50,240 nt of DNA from an uncultured Pelagibacteraceae bacterium (GTDB lineage: Bacteria > Pseudomonadota > Alphaproteobacteria > Pelagibacterales > Pelagibacteraceae), in the NCBI GenBank assembly GCA_902601545.1, contig CACKNR010000008.1, forward strand, positions 1-50,240, given 5' to 3'. The notes under the pieces are model-generated. The model was not told the origin of the DNA. It did not search any database and worked only from the letters and a program-made list of their open reading frames with translations. Positions 8,525 through 17,773 of the stretch are shown in pieces. The position numbers and the translations under genes were made by a program. The stretch's first letter is position 1, and each line of letters starts with the position of its first letter.

Positions 8525-9975
8525 TAAAATGAATTTTTTACCCGTTCGATTGTTCTTTGATTTAGCTCAACTTTGTATTTATCGTTAAGATTATTATCAT
8601 GGGATTGATAAATTTTATTAATTAAATTAAGTCGAGCTTTTGCCTCATATTTTTCAAATTCATTGCTATTTTTTTTCAGATTTTTATATTTTGTTTTAAC
8701 CGCAAGTACCAAAAAGCTTTTTGTGAGAGTATTATTAGTAATTAAATCTACCTCTCCATCTTTTGTAATAAATATTCTTTTAATGATACCTTCAGGAAAA
8801 ATATCGTTTTGTTTCAAATTGTTAATTTGATAATCATTTATTTTTAAGTTGTTATCTAATGCAAATTTTTCCAGTTTTTCTTTATTAAATGCTCCCATGC
8901 TTATGTCTTTTATGACTGATGTATTACTCTCAATTTTATTTTTAAAATTTAGTTGAGAATTTAATGCTTTTTGGACATCTGGGTCTTCAAATGATTTATT
9001 TTTTTTTTCGATATTTATTAATTCTACTAAATAATATTTATCGTCAAAATTAATTATTGCAGGTGATTTAGTTGATTTAAAATTGTAAATTTTTTTAAAT
9101 AAATTATCTGAAAGATCCTTAAAAATATTTCCATTTTCATCTTCTTTTTTTGCATTAATTTTTAGTGAGATAATTTTAAGATTATTTTCTTTTGCTGCAT
9201 CACCAAAAGATTGCCCATCAAGTATATTATTTTCAAGTTTATCTAATTGATTAAAAAAACTTTCGTTATATTCTTCGCTACCACTAATATTTTCAGGAGT
9301 AACTTTTGCATAACGTATCTTTTTAAATTCAGTAAAAAAAATATCTTTGTTTCTTTCATAAAGTTCCCTTTTATCTTTTTGAGTTGGTTTATTTTTTAAA
9401 TGAAATTTTTCTAAATCAATGTATTTAATCGTTTTTATTTGATTTTCTTTATTAAATTCTTGTTTAACTAATATTTCAGGAATAACAATTCCGCTCGACA
9501 AATAACTTAAAAATTGTCTTCTTTTTTCTTGCTCTGCTATGTTTGTTTCAAACTGCGAGGCTGTTACACCACTTTTGATAAGAAATTTTTCATATTCTGT
9601 TCTTGAGAATTTATCGTTTTTATAAAAAAGCTTATCGCTTTTTATAATATTTCTTAAAGCGTTATCATTAACAGTTATTCCTAATTTTTTAATTTCAAGC
9701 TCCATAACTCTCTTGCCTATATATTCAGATAAAATTTTTTCAATTAAATCAGTTTTTGGTAAATTTTTAATTTGCTCCTCATTTAAATTTAATCTTCTTA
9801 AATATTCTACAAATTCTTGTGTCCCTACTTTTTCTGAATCTATTGAAGCAATTACATTTTGATTTCCGCCTCGAAACACATCTCCCATACCCCAAAAAAC
9901 AAATGGAAGAATAATTATCCCAACCAGCAGTTTAAGAAAAAAAGACTTCGAAAATTTACCTATTGAAGTTAACAT
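8524..9975 (-). CDS. PpiD/SurA-like periplasmic peptidyl-prolyl isomerase-type chaperone
   Basis: This 483-aa protein begins with a short cytoplasmic tail and a membrane anchor (about 13-31, FFLKLLVGIIILPFVFWGMG). A SurA_N/PpiD-type chaperone helix domain follows (VGTQEFVEYLRRLNL, typical of alphaproteobacterial PpiD), then a divergent parvulin region and a long helical C-terminus. It probably assists folding of exported proteins at the inner membrane. The parvulin core is poorly conserved by eye, so it may be a chaperone without isomerase activity. ppiD directly upstream of trpE is the ancestral alphaproteobacterial order. Its promoter should lie in the 62-bp divergent gap shared with tpiA. 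Confidence 0.85.
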   Translation of the reverse strand: MLTSIGKFSKSFFLKLLVGIIILPFVFWGMGDVFRGGNQNVIASIDSEKVGTQEFVEYLRRLNLNEEQIKNLPKTDLIEKILSEYIGKRVMELEIKKLGITVNDNALRNIIKSDKLFYKNDKFSRTEYEKFLIKSGVTASQFETNIAEQEKRRQFLSYLSSGIVIPEILVKQEFNKENQIKTIKYIDLEKFHLKNKPTQKDKRELYERNKDIFFTEFKKIRYAKVTPENISGSEEYNESFFNQLDKLENNILDGQSFGDAAKENNLKIISLKINAKKEDENGNIFKDLSDNLFKKIYNFKSTKSPAIINFDDKYYLVELINIEKKNKSFEDPDVQKALNSQLNFKNKIESNTSVIKDISMGAFNKEKLEKFALDNNLKINDYQINNLKQNDIFPEGIIKRIFITKDGEVDLITNNTLTKSFLVLAVKTKYKNLKKNSNEFEKYEAKARLNLINKIYQSHDNNLNDKYKVELNQRTIERVKNSF

Positions 9976-10037
9976 TATAATAATTTATTAAGTTTTAAAA
10001 ATAATACACCTATAAATTAAATTTAATATTAAGGCAA

Positions 10038-10784
10038 ATGATGAGATATTTTATTGGCAATTGGAAAATGTTCGGTGTTCCAAAATCTATAAATATGCTC
10101 AAAAAAATAAATACTTTTTATTTAAAAGATAAAAATCGTAAAAAATATAGAGTTATTATAACCCCTCCGTACACTCTACTAGAGAGCTATGCAAAATTTT
10201 TCAAAAACAAGAAAATCTCAATCGGATCTCAAAATTGCTATCAAAAAGATCAGTTTTCATCAGATACAGGAGCTATAAGCCCGTACATGATCAGAAGCGT
10301 TGGAGCAAAATATACACTAGTAGGCCATTCTGATAATCGTAATGATGGCGATACAAATGAAATATTAAAAAGTAAAGTAGAACTTGCTTTAAAAAATAAT
10401 TTAGTAGTAGTTTTTTGTATTGGCGAAAATAAAAAAGACAAAAAAAATAAAAAAACTTTTAGTGTTCTTAAAAATCAACTTTTGAAAGTTTTAGATAAAA
10501 GGTTTCAAAAAAATAAAATTATTGTAGCATATGAGCCTATTTGGTCTATCGGTACTGGAAAAATTCCAACTAAAGTTGAATTAGAAAAAACAGTTATATT
10601 TATAAAAAAAGTTTTAAAAGTAGTTTTAAAAAAAAATAGTCCTGTAGTTTTATATGGCGGCTCAGTAGATGGCAGTAACGTACAATTGTTTAAAGAAATA
10701 AAAGAAATTGATGGTTTTTTGATTGGCGGAGCATCAAAATCCTCAAAAAAATTTATTGATATAATAAAAAATTACTATAGATAG
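10038..10784 (+). CDS. tpiA: Triose-phosphate isomerase
   Basis: Interconverts DHAP and glyceraldehyde-3-phosphate. Present are the N-terminal GNWKMFG with the substrate Lys, the electrophile His97, the catalytic Glu in AYEPIWSIGTGKIP with loop 6, and the phosphate-binding YGGSVDGSN. Unusually, the His loop reads GHSDNRN instead of the almost invariant GHSERR. Two adjacent ATGs (10038, 10041) are possible; AAGG spacing slightly favours the second. In this window it would link glycerol-derived DHAP to GAPDH. Confidence 0.93.
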   Translation: MMRYFIGNWKMFGVPKSINMLKKINTFYLKDKNRKKYRVIITPPYTLLESYAKFFKNKKISIGSQNCYQKDQFSSDTGAISPYMIRSVGAKYTLVGHSDNRNDGDTNEILKSKVELALKNNLVVVFCIGENKKDKKNKKTFSVLKNQLLKVLDKRFQKNKIIVAYEPIWSIGTGKIPTKVELEKTVIFIKKVLKVVLKKNSPVVLYGGSVDGSNVQLFKEIKEIDGFLIGGASKSSKKFIDIIKNYYR

Positions 10785-10789
10785 TCATC

Positions 10790-11089
10790 ATGGAAAATTT
10801 GTTAATTTTAATAAACATTGTCCTAGCTATAATTTTGATTATTGTAATTCTTTTACAAAGATCAGAGGGCGGAGCTTTAGGCTTGGGTGTTTCACAAGAC
10901 AATTTCACGTCCACTCGATCGGTTGGAACTTTTTTAACTAAATTCACCTCAATAATAGCTACACTATTTATTATTTGTAGTATTGCGATAGTAGCAATAT
11001 CAAGAGATGAGTTGCGTGAAACACAGTCAGTTTTAGAAAAAGAAGAGGAACAAAATTCAAATCTTCCACAAATACCTCAATCTAAATAA
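10790..11089 (+). CDS. secG: Preprotein translocase subunit SecG
   Basis: Small auxiliary subunit of the SecYEG export channel. The 99-aa chain has two membrane helices (about 3-21 and 52-71) separated by the conserved loop LLQRSEGGALGLG, followed by a polar acidic tail. It starts 5 bp after tpiA. The order tpiA-secG-pyrG is typical of alphaproteobacteria. Confidence 0.93.
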   Translation: MENLLILINIVLAIILIIVILLQRSEGGALGLGVSQDNFTSTRSVGTFLTKFTSIIATLFIICSIAIVAISRDELRETQSVLEKEEEQNSNLPQIPQSK

Positions 11090-11097
11090 TTAAGACT

Positions 11098-11132
11098 TTG
11101 TAATTATCAATTATTGAAGTATAACATACTTC
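11098..11132 (+). promoter_or_regulatory. Putative pyrG promoter with inverted repeat ending at the start codon
   Basis: TTGTAA (11098-11103), a 16-base spacer and TATAAC (11120-11125) look like a sigma-70 promoter placing transcription start only a base or two before the pyrG ATG at 11134. The -10 lies inside a perfect inverted repeat, GAAGTAT-AAC-ATACTTC (11116-11132). No Shine-Dalgarno is visible. The mRNA may be nearly leaderless, with the repeat acting as an operator; in read-through transcripts it would form a hairpin beside the start codon. Inference only. Confidence 0.4.
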
Positions 11133-11133
11133 C

Positions 11134-12756
11134 ATGGCGCGATATATATTCGTAACTGGCGGCGTGGTTTCTTCTTTAGGAAAAGGATTATCATCTGCAT
11201 CATTAGCTTATTTGCTTCAATCGAGAGGCTATAAAGTAAGAATTAGAAAACTGGATCCATATTTAAATGTAGATCCTGGAACAATGAGTCCGTTTCAACA
11301 TGGAGAAGTTTTTGTGACAAATGACGGTGCAGAAACTGATTTAGATCTAGGACATTATGAGAGATTTTCTGGAATCTCTGCAAAAAAGTCTGACAATATA
11401 ACTACAGGAAAAATTTATAGCGATGTTTTAAAGAGAGAGCGGCAGGGAAAATATTTAGGTAAGACAGTTCAAGTTATTCCTCATATTACTAATAGAATAA
11501 AAGAATTTATTAAGAACGATGTATCAAAAGAAGATTTCGTGATTTGTGAAATTGGAGGAACTGTTGGGGATATAGAAAGCCTTCCTTTTTTAGAGGCAAT
11601 AAGACAATTTTCTAATGAGATAGGAAGAAAAAATACGTTATTTATTCACCTTACATTAGTCCCTTACATGAAAGCATCTGATGAAATAAAAACTAAACCA
11701 ACACAACACTCAGTAAAAGAGTTAAGAAGTATTGGAATTCAACCGGATATAATCATTTGTAGATCAGAAAGAACTATTCCATTAGATCAAAGAAAAAAAA
11801 TTTCGTTATTTTGTAACGTAGCTATTGAAGATGTTATAGAAACTGTAGATGTAAAAACAATTTATGAAGCACCAATAAGTTTTAATAAAGAAAAATTAGA
11901 TACAAGAGTGCTTAAATTTTTTAGAATTAAATCTAGAAAAAAAGTAAATCTTTTACCGTGGAAGAAAATTACAAAGTTAGTTCTAAATACTAAAAATGTA
12001 GTGAATATTGCGATTATAGGCAAATACGTTGAACTAAAAGATGCGTATAAATCGTTAGATGAAGCTTTAACACATGGAGGAATAGCTAATAATCTTAAAG
12101 TAAATTTAGTAAGAATAGAATCTGACTTTTTAAAACCAAGTGAAATAAAAAATAGATTAAGAAATGTTTCAGGAATTTTGATACCAGGAGGATTTGGAAA
12201 AAGAGGCACTGAGGGAAAAATTGCTGCAATAAATTATGCTAGAAAAAATAATTTACCTTTTCTTGGAATTTGTTTTGGAATGCAAATGGCTGTGATAGAA
12301 TTTGCTAGAAATAAATTGAATATAAAAAATGCAACTTCTAGTGAATTTGGACCATCAAAAGCATCAGTTATAGGTCTTATGAGTGAATGGACAAAAGATG
12401 GTAAATTAGTGAAAGGCACAGATAAAGATCTAGGTGGAACAATGCGCTTGGGAAGCTATGAAGCAAGACTTAAAAAAGACACAAAAATTAGTAAAATATA
12501 TAATTCATTAAAAATACATGAAAGACATCGCCACAGGTATGAAGTTAACATTAATTTTAAAGAAAAATTTGAAAGCAAAGGAATGATTTTTTCGGGTTTA
12601 TCTCCAGATAGTAAATTACCGGAGATTATAGAATTAAAGGATCACCCATGGTTTATTGGCGTACAATTTCATCCTGAATTTAAATCTAGACCTTTAACAC
12701 CACATCCTTTATTCTCGTCATTTATCAAGGCCGCAAAAATTAATTCAAAAATATGA
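11134..12756 (+). CDS. pyrG: CTP synthase
   Basis: Converts UTP to CTP using ATP and glutamine. The 540-aa chain has the amidoligase domain first ([18 protein letters not shown] with the P-loop; [27 protein letters not shown]), then a class I glutaminase domain with PGGFGKRG, the nucleophile Cys in GICFGMQ, and FHPEF near the C-terminus. All key residues are intact. It overlaps kdsA by 4 bp (ATGA). Confidence 0.97.
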   Translation: MARYIFVTGGVVSSLGKGLSSASLAYLLQSRGYKVRIRKLDPYLNVDPGTMSPFQHGEVFVTNDGAETDLDLGHYERFSGISAKKSDNITTGKIYSDVLKRERQGKYLGKTVQVIPHITNRIKEFIKNDVSKEDFVICEIGGTVGDIESLPFLEAIRQFSNEIGRKNTLFIHLTLVPYMKASDEIKTKPTQHSVKELRSIGIQPDIIICRSERTIPLDQRKKISLFCNVAIEDVIETVDVKTIYEAPISFNKEKLDTRVLKFFRIKSRKKVNLLPWKKITKLVLNTKNVVNIAIIGKYVELKDAYKSLDEALTHGGIANNLKVNLVRIESDFLKPSEIKNRLRNVSGILIPGGFGKRGTEGKIAAINYARKNNLPFLGICFGMQMAVIEFARNKLNIKNATSSEFGPSKASVIGLMSEWTKDGKLVKGTDKDLGGTMRLGSYEARLKKDTKISKIYNSLKIHERHRHRYEVNINFKEKFESKGMIFSGLSPDSKLPEIIELKDHPWFIGVQFHPEFKSRPLTPHPLFSSFIKAAKINSKI

Positions 12757-13574
12757 AAATTCATAAAATAAAATGCTCTAACTTCGAAATCGCTAACGAT
12801 AAACCATTTACTTTAATTGCTGGACCATGTCAGCTTGAAAGTGAGGTTCATGCAATAAAAATTTCATCTGAGTTAAAAAAAATTACCAGTAGTTTAAAAA
12901 TAAATCTTATCTACAAAACTTCTTTTGATAAGGCTAATAGAACGAGCTTAAAAGGTAAAAGGGGTATTGGTTTAGAAAAATCACTTCCAATATTTGATAA
13001 GATTAGAAATGAAGTTGGAGTTCCAGTTTTGACTGATGTTCACACAGCAGATCAGTGTGCAATTATTGCAAATCACGTTGATGTTTTACAAATTCCAGCT
13101 TTTTTATGTAGACAGACAGACCTATTAATCGCTGCAGCTAAAACAGGTAAAATTATAAATGTAAAAAAAGGACAGTTTTTAGCTCCTTGGGATATGGCTA
13201 ATGTGGTAAAAAAAATTGAAGAATCAGGAAATAAAAATATTTTAATAACTGAAAGAGGTGCAAGTTTTGGTTACAACACTCTTGTATCTGATATGAGAGC
13301 TTTACCTATAATGGCAAGATTTGGTTTTCCGATTGTTTTTGACGCTACACACTCTGTACAACAACCAGGTGGAATGGGTGAGAAAAGTGGTGGACAAAGA
13401 GAATTCGTTCCCGCCCTTACTCGTGCAGCTATTGCGGTGGGCGTCGGAGCAATTTTTATGGAAACTCACGAAGATCCAGATAATGCTCCATCCGATGGTC
13501 CAAACATGGTTCCATTAAATGAAGTAAAAACTTTGTTAAAAAAACTTATAGAGATTGACAAAATAGTAAAATAA
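12753..13574 (+). CDS. kdsA: KDO-8-phosphate synthase
   Basis: Condenses PEP with arabinose-5-phosphate to KDO-8-P for the lipid A inner core. Motifs are [58 protein letters not shown] and [16 protein letters not shown]. Cys26 in GPCQLES, where metal-independent enzymes have Asn, marks the metal-dependent class. The gene implies that LPS with KDO is made. It is coupled to pyrG (4-bp overlap) and followed 2 bp later by eno. Confidence 0.96.
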   Translation: MKIHKIKCSNFEIANDKPFTLIAGPCQLESEVHAIKISSELKKITSSLKINLIYKTSFDKANRTSLKGKRGIGLEKSLPIFDKIRNEVGVPVLTDVHTADQCAIIANHVDVLQIPAFLCRQTDLLIAAAKTGKIINVKKGQFLAPWDMANVVKKIEESGNKNILITERGASFGYNTLVSDMRALPIMARFGFPIVFDATHSVQQPGGMGEKSGGQREFVPALTRAAIAVGVGAIFMETHEDPDNAPSDGPNMVPLNEVKTLLKKLIEIDKIVK

Positions 13575-13576
13575 TA

Positions 13577-14833
13577 ATGGCTAAAATTATCAGCATAAAA
13601 GGCAGGCAAGTCTTTGATAGCAGAGGAAATCCTACAGTAGAAGCAGAAGTTTTTTTAGAAAATAATATTTCTGCTACTGCAATTTCACCTTCAGGAGCAT
13701 CGACAGGAGCATTCGAAGCTCATGAATTGAGAGACCATGATAATAAAAACTTTTTAGGTAAAAGTGTAAGTAAAGCGATTAAAAATATCAATAATCAAAT
13801 TTCAAACAAATTAAAAGGTTTAGACTCAGATGATCAAAAAATAATTGATAAGACATTAATAGATTTAGATGGAAGTGAAAATAAAAAAAATTTAGGAGCA
13901 AATGCTACTCTAGCGGTTTCATTAGCTAATTCAAAATGCTCAGCTTTGTCTAATAAAAGATCTTTATTCAAACATCTAGGAAATTCTTTTTCTTTACCTG
14001 TACCCTTAATGAATATTATTAATGGCGGCGCACATGCTGACAATGACTTAAACATTCAAGAATTTATGATTAGACCTGACTCAGCTAAAAATTTCATGGA
14101 TGCTATTGAGAAGTGTTACTTAGTAATTCAGAATTTGAAAAAATTATTAAAATCTAAAAGTATGCTTACTAACGTAGGCGATGAAGGAGGGTTTGCACCA
14201 TCTATAAATACAAATGAACAAGCTTTAGATTTAATTGTGAGTTCAATTGAAAAATCTAATCTTAAACCTGGCAAAGATATCGTTATTTGTTTAGATGTGG
14301 CAGCTAACGAATTAATTAATGAAAAAGGTGAATATTCTATTCAATCTACAAGTTATACATCAGTTGATGAAAATATTAGTTATTACAAAAAACTAACTTC
14401 TAATTATCCTATAAAATCAATAGAGGACCCCTTTGCCGAAGAGGATTGGGATGGATGGAAAAAAATTACCAAAGAAATAGGAGGCAATGTTCAAATTGTA
14501 GGAGATGATCTATTTGTAACTAATTCTAAGCGTTTAAGTAAAGGTATAAAAGAAAAATCTGCCAATTGTATTTTAGTTAAACCTAATCAAATTGGAACTT
14601 TAACTGAAACATTAGAGGTAATTTCAATGGCAAAAACAGCAAATTTCAAAACAATTATTTCACATAGGTCAGGTGATACCGAAGACACATTTATTGCTGA
14701 TTTGGCTTCGGCTACTATGTCTTCTCAAATTAAAACTGGATCTTTAGCAAGATCAGAAAGAGTAGCTAAATATAACAGGTTATTGCGCATTGAGGAAGAA
14801 CTTGGCAAAGAGGCCAAAATGGCTAGAATCTAA
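13577..14833 (+). CDS. eno: Enolase
   Basis: Interconverts 2-phosphoglycerate and PEP. GRQVFDSRGNPTVEAEV, SGASTGAFEA, GGAHADN, NVGDEGGFAP, the catalytic Lys of LVKPNQIGTLTE and ISHRSGDTEDTFIADL are all present in 418 aa. It lies in the conserved pyrG-kdsA-eno order. Besides glycolysis it may supply PEP to KdsA next door. Confidence 0.97.
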   Translation: MAKIISIKGRQVFDSRGNPTVEAEVFLENNISATAISPSGASTGAFEAHELRDHDNKNFLGKSVSKAIKNINNQISNKLKGLDSDDQKIIDKTLIDLDGSENKKNLGANATLAVSLANSKCSALSNKRSLFKHLGNSFSLPVPLMNIINGGAHADNDLNIQEFMIRPDSAKNFMDAIEKCYLVIQNLKKLLKSKSMLTNVGDEGGFAPSINTNEQALDLIVSSIEKSNLKPGKDIVICLDVAANELINEKGEYSIQSTSYTSVDENISYYKKLTSNYPIKSIEDPFAEEDWDGWKKITKEIGGNVQIVGDDLFVTNSKRLSKGIKEKSANCILVKPNQIGTLTETLEVISMAKTANFKTIISHRSGDTEDTFIADLASATMSSQIKTGSLARSERVAKYNRLLRIEEELGKEAKMARI

Positions 14834-14836
14834 CTC

Positions 14837-15130
14837 ATGCGACTTATTGAAAGTTTAAAAAAAAAAAAATTTATATTATTTAATATCTTTTTCACGCTTT
14901 ATATTGGTATAAATCTAATAGGAGGTGAAAGAGGTTTAATTTCCTACTTTGACAAAAAAAAAATTTATGAAGAACTTCAAAATAAGGAAAAAGAACTGAT
15001 AAATAAATTAGAGGATTTAGAAAATAAGATTTCATTGGTTAAAAAAAATGATCTTGATTTCTTAGATATGCTTTATCGAGAAAAGTTCAGATATGGAACA
15101 AAAGATGAGATTATTATTAAATTAAAATGA
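14837..15130 (+). CDS. FtsB/DivIC-like septum formation initiator
   Basis: A 97-aa protein with a short basic cytoplasmic tail, one transmembrane helix (about 12-31), a Gly/Gly-Glu-Arg-Gly turn ([10 protein letters not shown]), then a coiled coil (about 42-70) ending in [17 protein letters not shown]. This matches the small bitopic FtsB/DivIC family that bridges FtsQ and FtsL at the divisome. Position after eno is the usual one in alphaproteobacteria. It overlaps lipA by 4 bp; the pdhABC-lpd genes that normally stand between are absent. Confidence 0.8.
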   Translation: MRLIESLKKKKFILFNIFFTLYIGINLIGGERGLISYFDKKKIYEELQNKEKELINKLEDLENKISLVKKNDLDFLDMLYREKFRYGTKDEIIIKLK

Positions 15131-16071
15131 GCCAAAAACCAAGACATCCAGAGAAAGTAAACAAACCTATAAATCCAATCAAAAAAAAACCTGAGTGGAT
15201 TAGATCTAAAATTATAGACTCACAAATTTTCTTTAAAACAAAACAAGTTGTTAACCAAAACAATTTAGTAACAGTTTGTCAGGAAGCAAACTGCCCAAAT
15301 ATTACTGAATGCTGGAGCAAAAAGCATGCAACGTTTATGATTATGGGAGATACATGTACAAGAGCATGTGCGTTTTGTGATGTAAAAACTGGTAAGCCAA
15401 CTCACTTAGACATTTTTGAACCAGCTAAAATTGCTAAAGCTGTTAGTACCCTAAATTTGAAACATGTAGTAATTACTTCTGTGGATAGAGATGATTTAGA
15501 TGATGGTGGGTCAGAACATTTTTATAAAGTTGTAAAGGCAACAAGAGAGAAAAATCCTAAGACATCCATAGAAGTTTTAACTCCTGATTTTCTAAGAAAA
15601 GGTGAAGCCTATAAAAAGGTTTTAAAGGCCGACCTTGATGTTTTCAATCATAACATAGAAACAGTGCCTAGACTTTATACAACAGTTAGACCAGGAGCAC
15701 GATATTTCGCTTCACTAGAACTTTTAAAAAATGCAAAAAAATTTAAAAAAGAAGTTTTTACAAAATCTGGAATAATGGTTGGCTTAGGCGAAAACAAAGA
15801 AGAAGTAATTCAAGTTATGGATGACTTAAGATCTGCTGAAGTAGATTTTATTACAATTGGTCAATATTTACAACCATCACCAAGGCATCATCCTTTAAAT
15901 CGATATTATCATCCTGATGAATTTAAAGAGTTCGAGCAAATCGCAAAGACAAAAGGTTTTCTACTTGTTTCCTCTTCGCCACTAACAAGATCTTCTTATC
16001 ATGCAGACGAAGATTTTAGAAAATTACAGGACGCAAGAAATAAACAGCTTGAATGTCAACAGCGTCAATAA
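15127..16071 (+). CDS. lipA: Lipoyl synthase
   Basis: Radical-SAM enzyme inserting sulfur at C6 and C8 of octanoyl groups on lipoyl domains. The auxiliary cluster ligands are Cys51, Cys56 and Cys62 ([12 protein letters not shown]); the radical-SAM cluster ligands are Cys77, Cys81 and Cys84 (CTRACAFC). The C-terminal Ser ligand motif [15 protein letters not shown] is intact. Its presence implies lipoylated dehydrogenases or glycine cleavage elsewhere in the genome. It overlaps the next gene by 19 bp. Confidence 0.97.
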   Translation: MSQKPRHPEKVNKPINPIKKKPEWIRSKIIDSQIFFKTKQVVNQNNLVTVCQEANCPNITECWSKKHATFMIMGDTCTRACAFCDVKTGKPTHLDIFEPAKIAKAVSTLNLKHVVITSVDRDDLDDGGSEHFYKVVKATREKNPKTSIEVLTPDFLRKGEAYKKVLKADLDVFNHNIETVPRLYTTVRPGARYFASLELLKNAKKFKKEVFTKSGIMVGLGENKEEVIQVMDDLRSAEVDFITIGQYLQPSPRHHPLNRYYHPDEFKEFEQIAKTKGFLLVSSSPLTRSSYHADEDFRKLQDARNKQLECQQRQ

Positions 16072-16496
16072 AAAAGATTATCCCTTGTAAAAAAGAACAA
16101 TTAGTTGAAATGGTTCTTGATATTGAAAAATATCCTGAGTTTGTTCCTTGGTGTATAGAAGGTAAAGTATTTGATAAAAATGAGAGTGCTGATCTAATTA
16201 CTTTTAATGGAGATTTAAAAGTAGGTAAAAGTATTCTCAATGAAACTTTTTCAAGTCATGTATCTTTTTATAAAGAAAAAGATATAATTATCGTCACTAA
16301 CCTTGACGGACCATTAAAACATCTTAAAAATGAGTGGAAATTTAAAGAAGTAAATAATTCGACACAGCTAGAATTTTTTATTGATTTTGAATTGAAAAAT
16401 CCAATTTTGAATGGAATAATGAAGAAATCTTTTGAACTTGGTTTAAATAAAATTGCCGAGGCTTTCGAAGAAAGAGCAATTAAATTATATAAATAA
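16053..16496 (+). CDS. Coq10/RatA-type START-domain protein (ubiquinone-binding)
   Basis: A 147-aa protein of the polyketide cyclase/START-like superfamily. It shows the family pattern: N-terminal strand, [18 protein letters not shown], a central antiparallel sheet, [12 protein letters not shown] and a long C-terminal helix ([20 protein letters not shown]). Bacterial and mitochondrial Coq10 homologues help ubiquinone function; RatA of E. coli is a distant homologue with a debated toxin role. The conserved lipA-coq10-cinA order favours Coq10. Confidence 0.88.
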   Translation: MSTASIKKIIPCKKEQLVEMVLDIEKYPEFVPWCIEGKVFDKNESADLITFNGDLKVGKSILNETFSSHVSFYKEKDIIIVTNLDGPLKHLKNEWKFKEVNNSTQLEFFIDFELKNPILNGIMKKSFELGLNKIAEAFEERAIKLYK

Positions 16497-16807
16497 TGTT
16501 TACAATATCTGCTTTATTAATTTTATTTATTCTTACTTTTAAATTTTTATCTTCATATATCAAAACTATTAGGACGGGTGATCCGAATGAAACTAACTTA
16601 ACCTACTGGATGTTTTCATATGACTTCAAATCACAAAATAAAGAGTGGGTTCCTGAAGACAAGGAATTATTACAGAGGAAAAGGGCCAGAAATTTTTTAG
16701 TTTTTATACTGTATATAATTGCTTTCAGTATTTTCTTGTTACTTAACAGCTTTACAGCGCATCTTTTAGATGTAATTGTAAATCCAGAGTTTAGCTATCC
16801 CGTTTAA
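16496..16807 (+). CDS. Small two-helix membrane protein, hypothetical
   Basis: A 103-aa protein with hydrophobic helices at about 2-20 and 68-89 and a polar, tryptophan-containing loop between them (TYWMFSYDF, KEWVPEDKELLQRKRARN). It starts on the last base of the Coq10-like stop and overlaps the convergent cinA gene by 17 bp. I do not recognise a family. Tight coupling to the preceding gene supports it being real. Confidence 0.65.
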   Translation: MFTISALLILFILTFKFLSSYIKTIRTGDPNETNLTYWMFSYDFKSQNKEWVPEDKELLQRKRARNFLVFILYIIAFSIFLLLNSFTAHLLDVIVNPEFSYPV

Positions 16808-17270
16808 TCAACTGCGCTAATAAATTCAGAGTTTTTTTTACAGTTTGTTTTTGAATAAAAATTCTGCCTTTATTCTTAAAATAACATTTATTAACAACAA
16901 CCTTTTTTCCAACTTTAATTCCAATATAAACCAATCCAACTGGTTTTTGTTTAGATCCTCCTTTAGGGCCAGCTATTCCTGTTATTGAAACGCAGGATTT
17001 TGCTTTACTAATTTTACTTAGGTTATTAACCATGGATAAACAACATTGAACACTTACCGCGCCATATTTTTTTATTATTTTTTTAGGTACTTTTAGTATA
17101 CTTGTTTTGGCTTGATTTGAGTAAGTGATTAATCCCATAGTAAATACTTTAGATGATCCGCTTACAGAGGTAATAGCGCTAGACAGCATTCCTCCTGTGC
17201 AAGACTCCGCAATTGCAAGTTTCATCCTCTTTCTTTTAATTAACGAAATTATCTTTTTATTTAAACTCAT
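16791..17270 (-). CDS. pncC: CinA C-terminal domain protein, nicotinamide-nucleotide amidase
   Basis: A 159-aa stand-alone CinA C-terminal (PncC) domain, which deamidates NMN to nicotinate mononucleotide and recycles pyridine nucleotides. Diagnostic motifs: LAIAESCTGGMLSSAIT with the catalytic Ser, FTMGLITYSNQAK, and SITGIAGPKGGSKQKPVGLVY. The N-terminal MoCF-like domain of full CinA is absent, as is common in alphaproteobacteria. It is coupled to pgpA by a TAATG overlap. Confidence 0.93.
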   Translation of the reverse strand: MSLNKKIISLIKRKRMKLAIAESCTGGMLSSAITSVSGSSKVFTMGLITYSNQAKTSILKVPKKIIKKYGAVSVQCCLSMVNNLSKISKAKSCVSITGIAGPKGGSKQKPVGLVYIGIKVGKKVVVNKCYFKNKGRIFIQKQTVKKTLNLLAQLIKRDS

Positions 17271-17773
17271 TAGAAAAACTTTGATTTAATTACCATAAAG
17301 ATTATCAATGTAAGGACAACATAAAGACCTGCAACTACATCATCCATTATTACTCCAAAACTATTTTTAAATTTTTTATCAAAAAAACTGACTGGAAAGG
17401 GTTTTTTAATATCAAAATACCTAAATAAAATAAAAATATATAAATAAAATAAAATTGACTCTTGAGGGCCTTTCGTAGTTCCGTGTGCGATTTCATAGAG
17501 ATAAATTGGAATAGATTGGCCAATAAACTCATCTACAACAATTTCTTTAGGATCTTTGTTTTCATTATATTTTATATATTCAGATATTGCGTAAAATGAA
17601 TATATAAAAACTAAAAATAAAATTAGTAATATAATACTGCTAGATAGATTAACTATATGAAATAAGCTATATAAGAAAATTATTGTTACTAGAGACGTTA
17701 TAGTACCTGGAGCAAATCTAAAAGATCCCATACCAAAACATGTAACAAATAAATAATTTATGGTTTTAATCAT
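17270..17773 (-). CDS. pgpA: Phosphatidylglycerophosphatase A
   Basis: Removes phosphate from phosphatidylglycerol phosphate in the inner membrane. The chain shows GSFRFAPGTITSL (family GTxPGTxGS/T), VVDEFIGQSIPI, FRYFDIKKPFPV and GVIMDDVVAGLY, with several membrane helices. I place the start at the ATG at 17773 (MIKTINYLF), giving 167 aa. The longer frame to 17800 adds nine residues that lie wholly within ispDF. Even so, it overlaps the ispDF stop by 8 bp. Confidence 0.92.
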   Translation of the reverse strand: MIKTINYLFVTCFGMGSFRFAPGTITSLVTIIFLYSLFHIVNLSSSIILLILFLVFIYSFYAISEYIKYNENKDPKEIVVDEFIGQSIPIYLYEIAHGTTKGPQESILFYLYIFILFRYFDIKKPFPVSFFDKKFKNSFGVIMDDVVAGLYVVLTLIIFMVIKSKFF

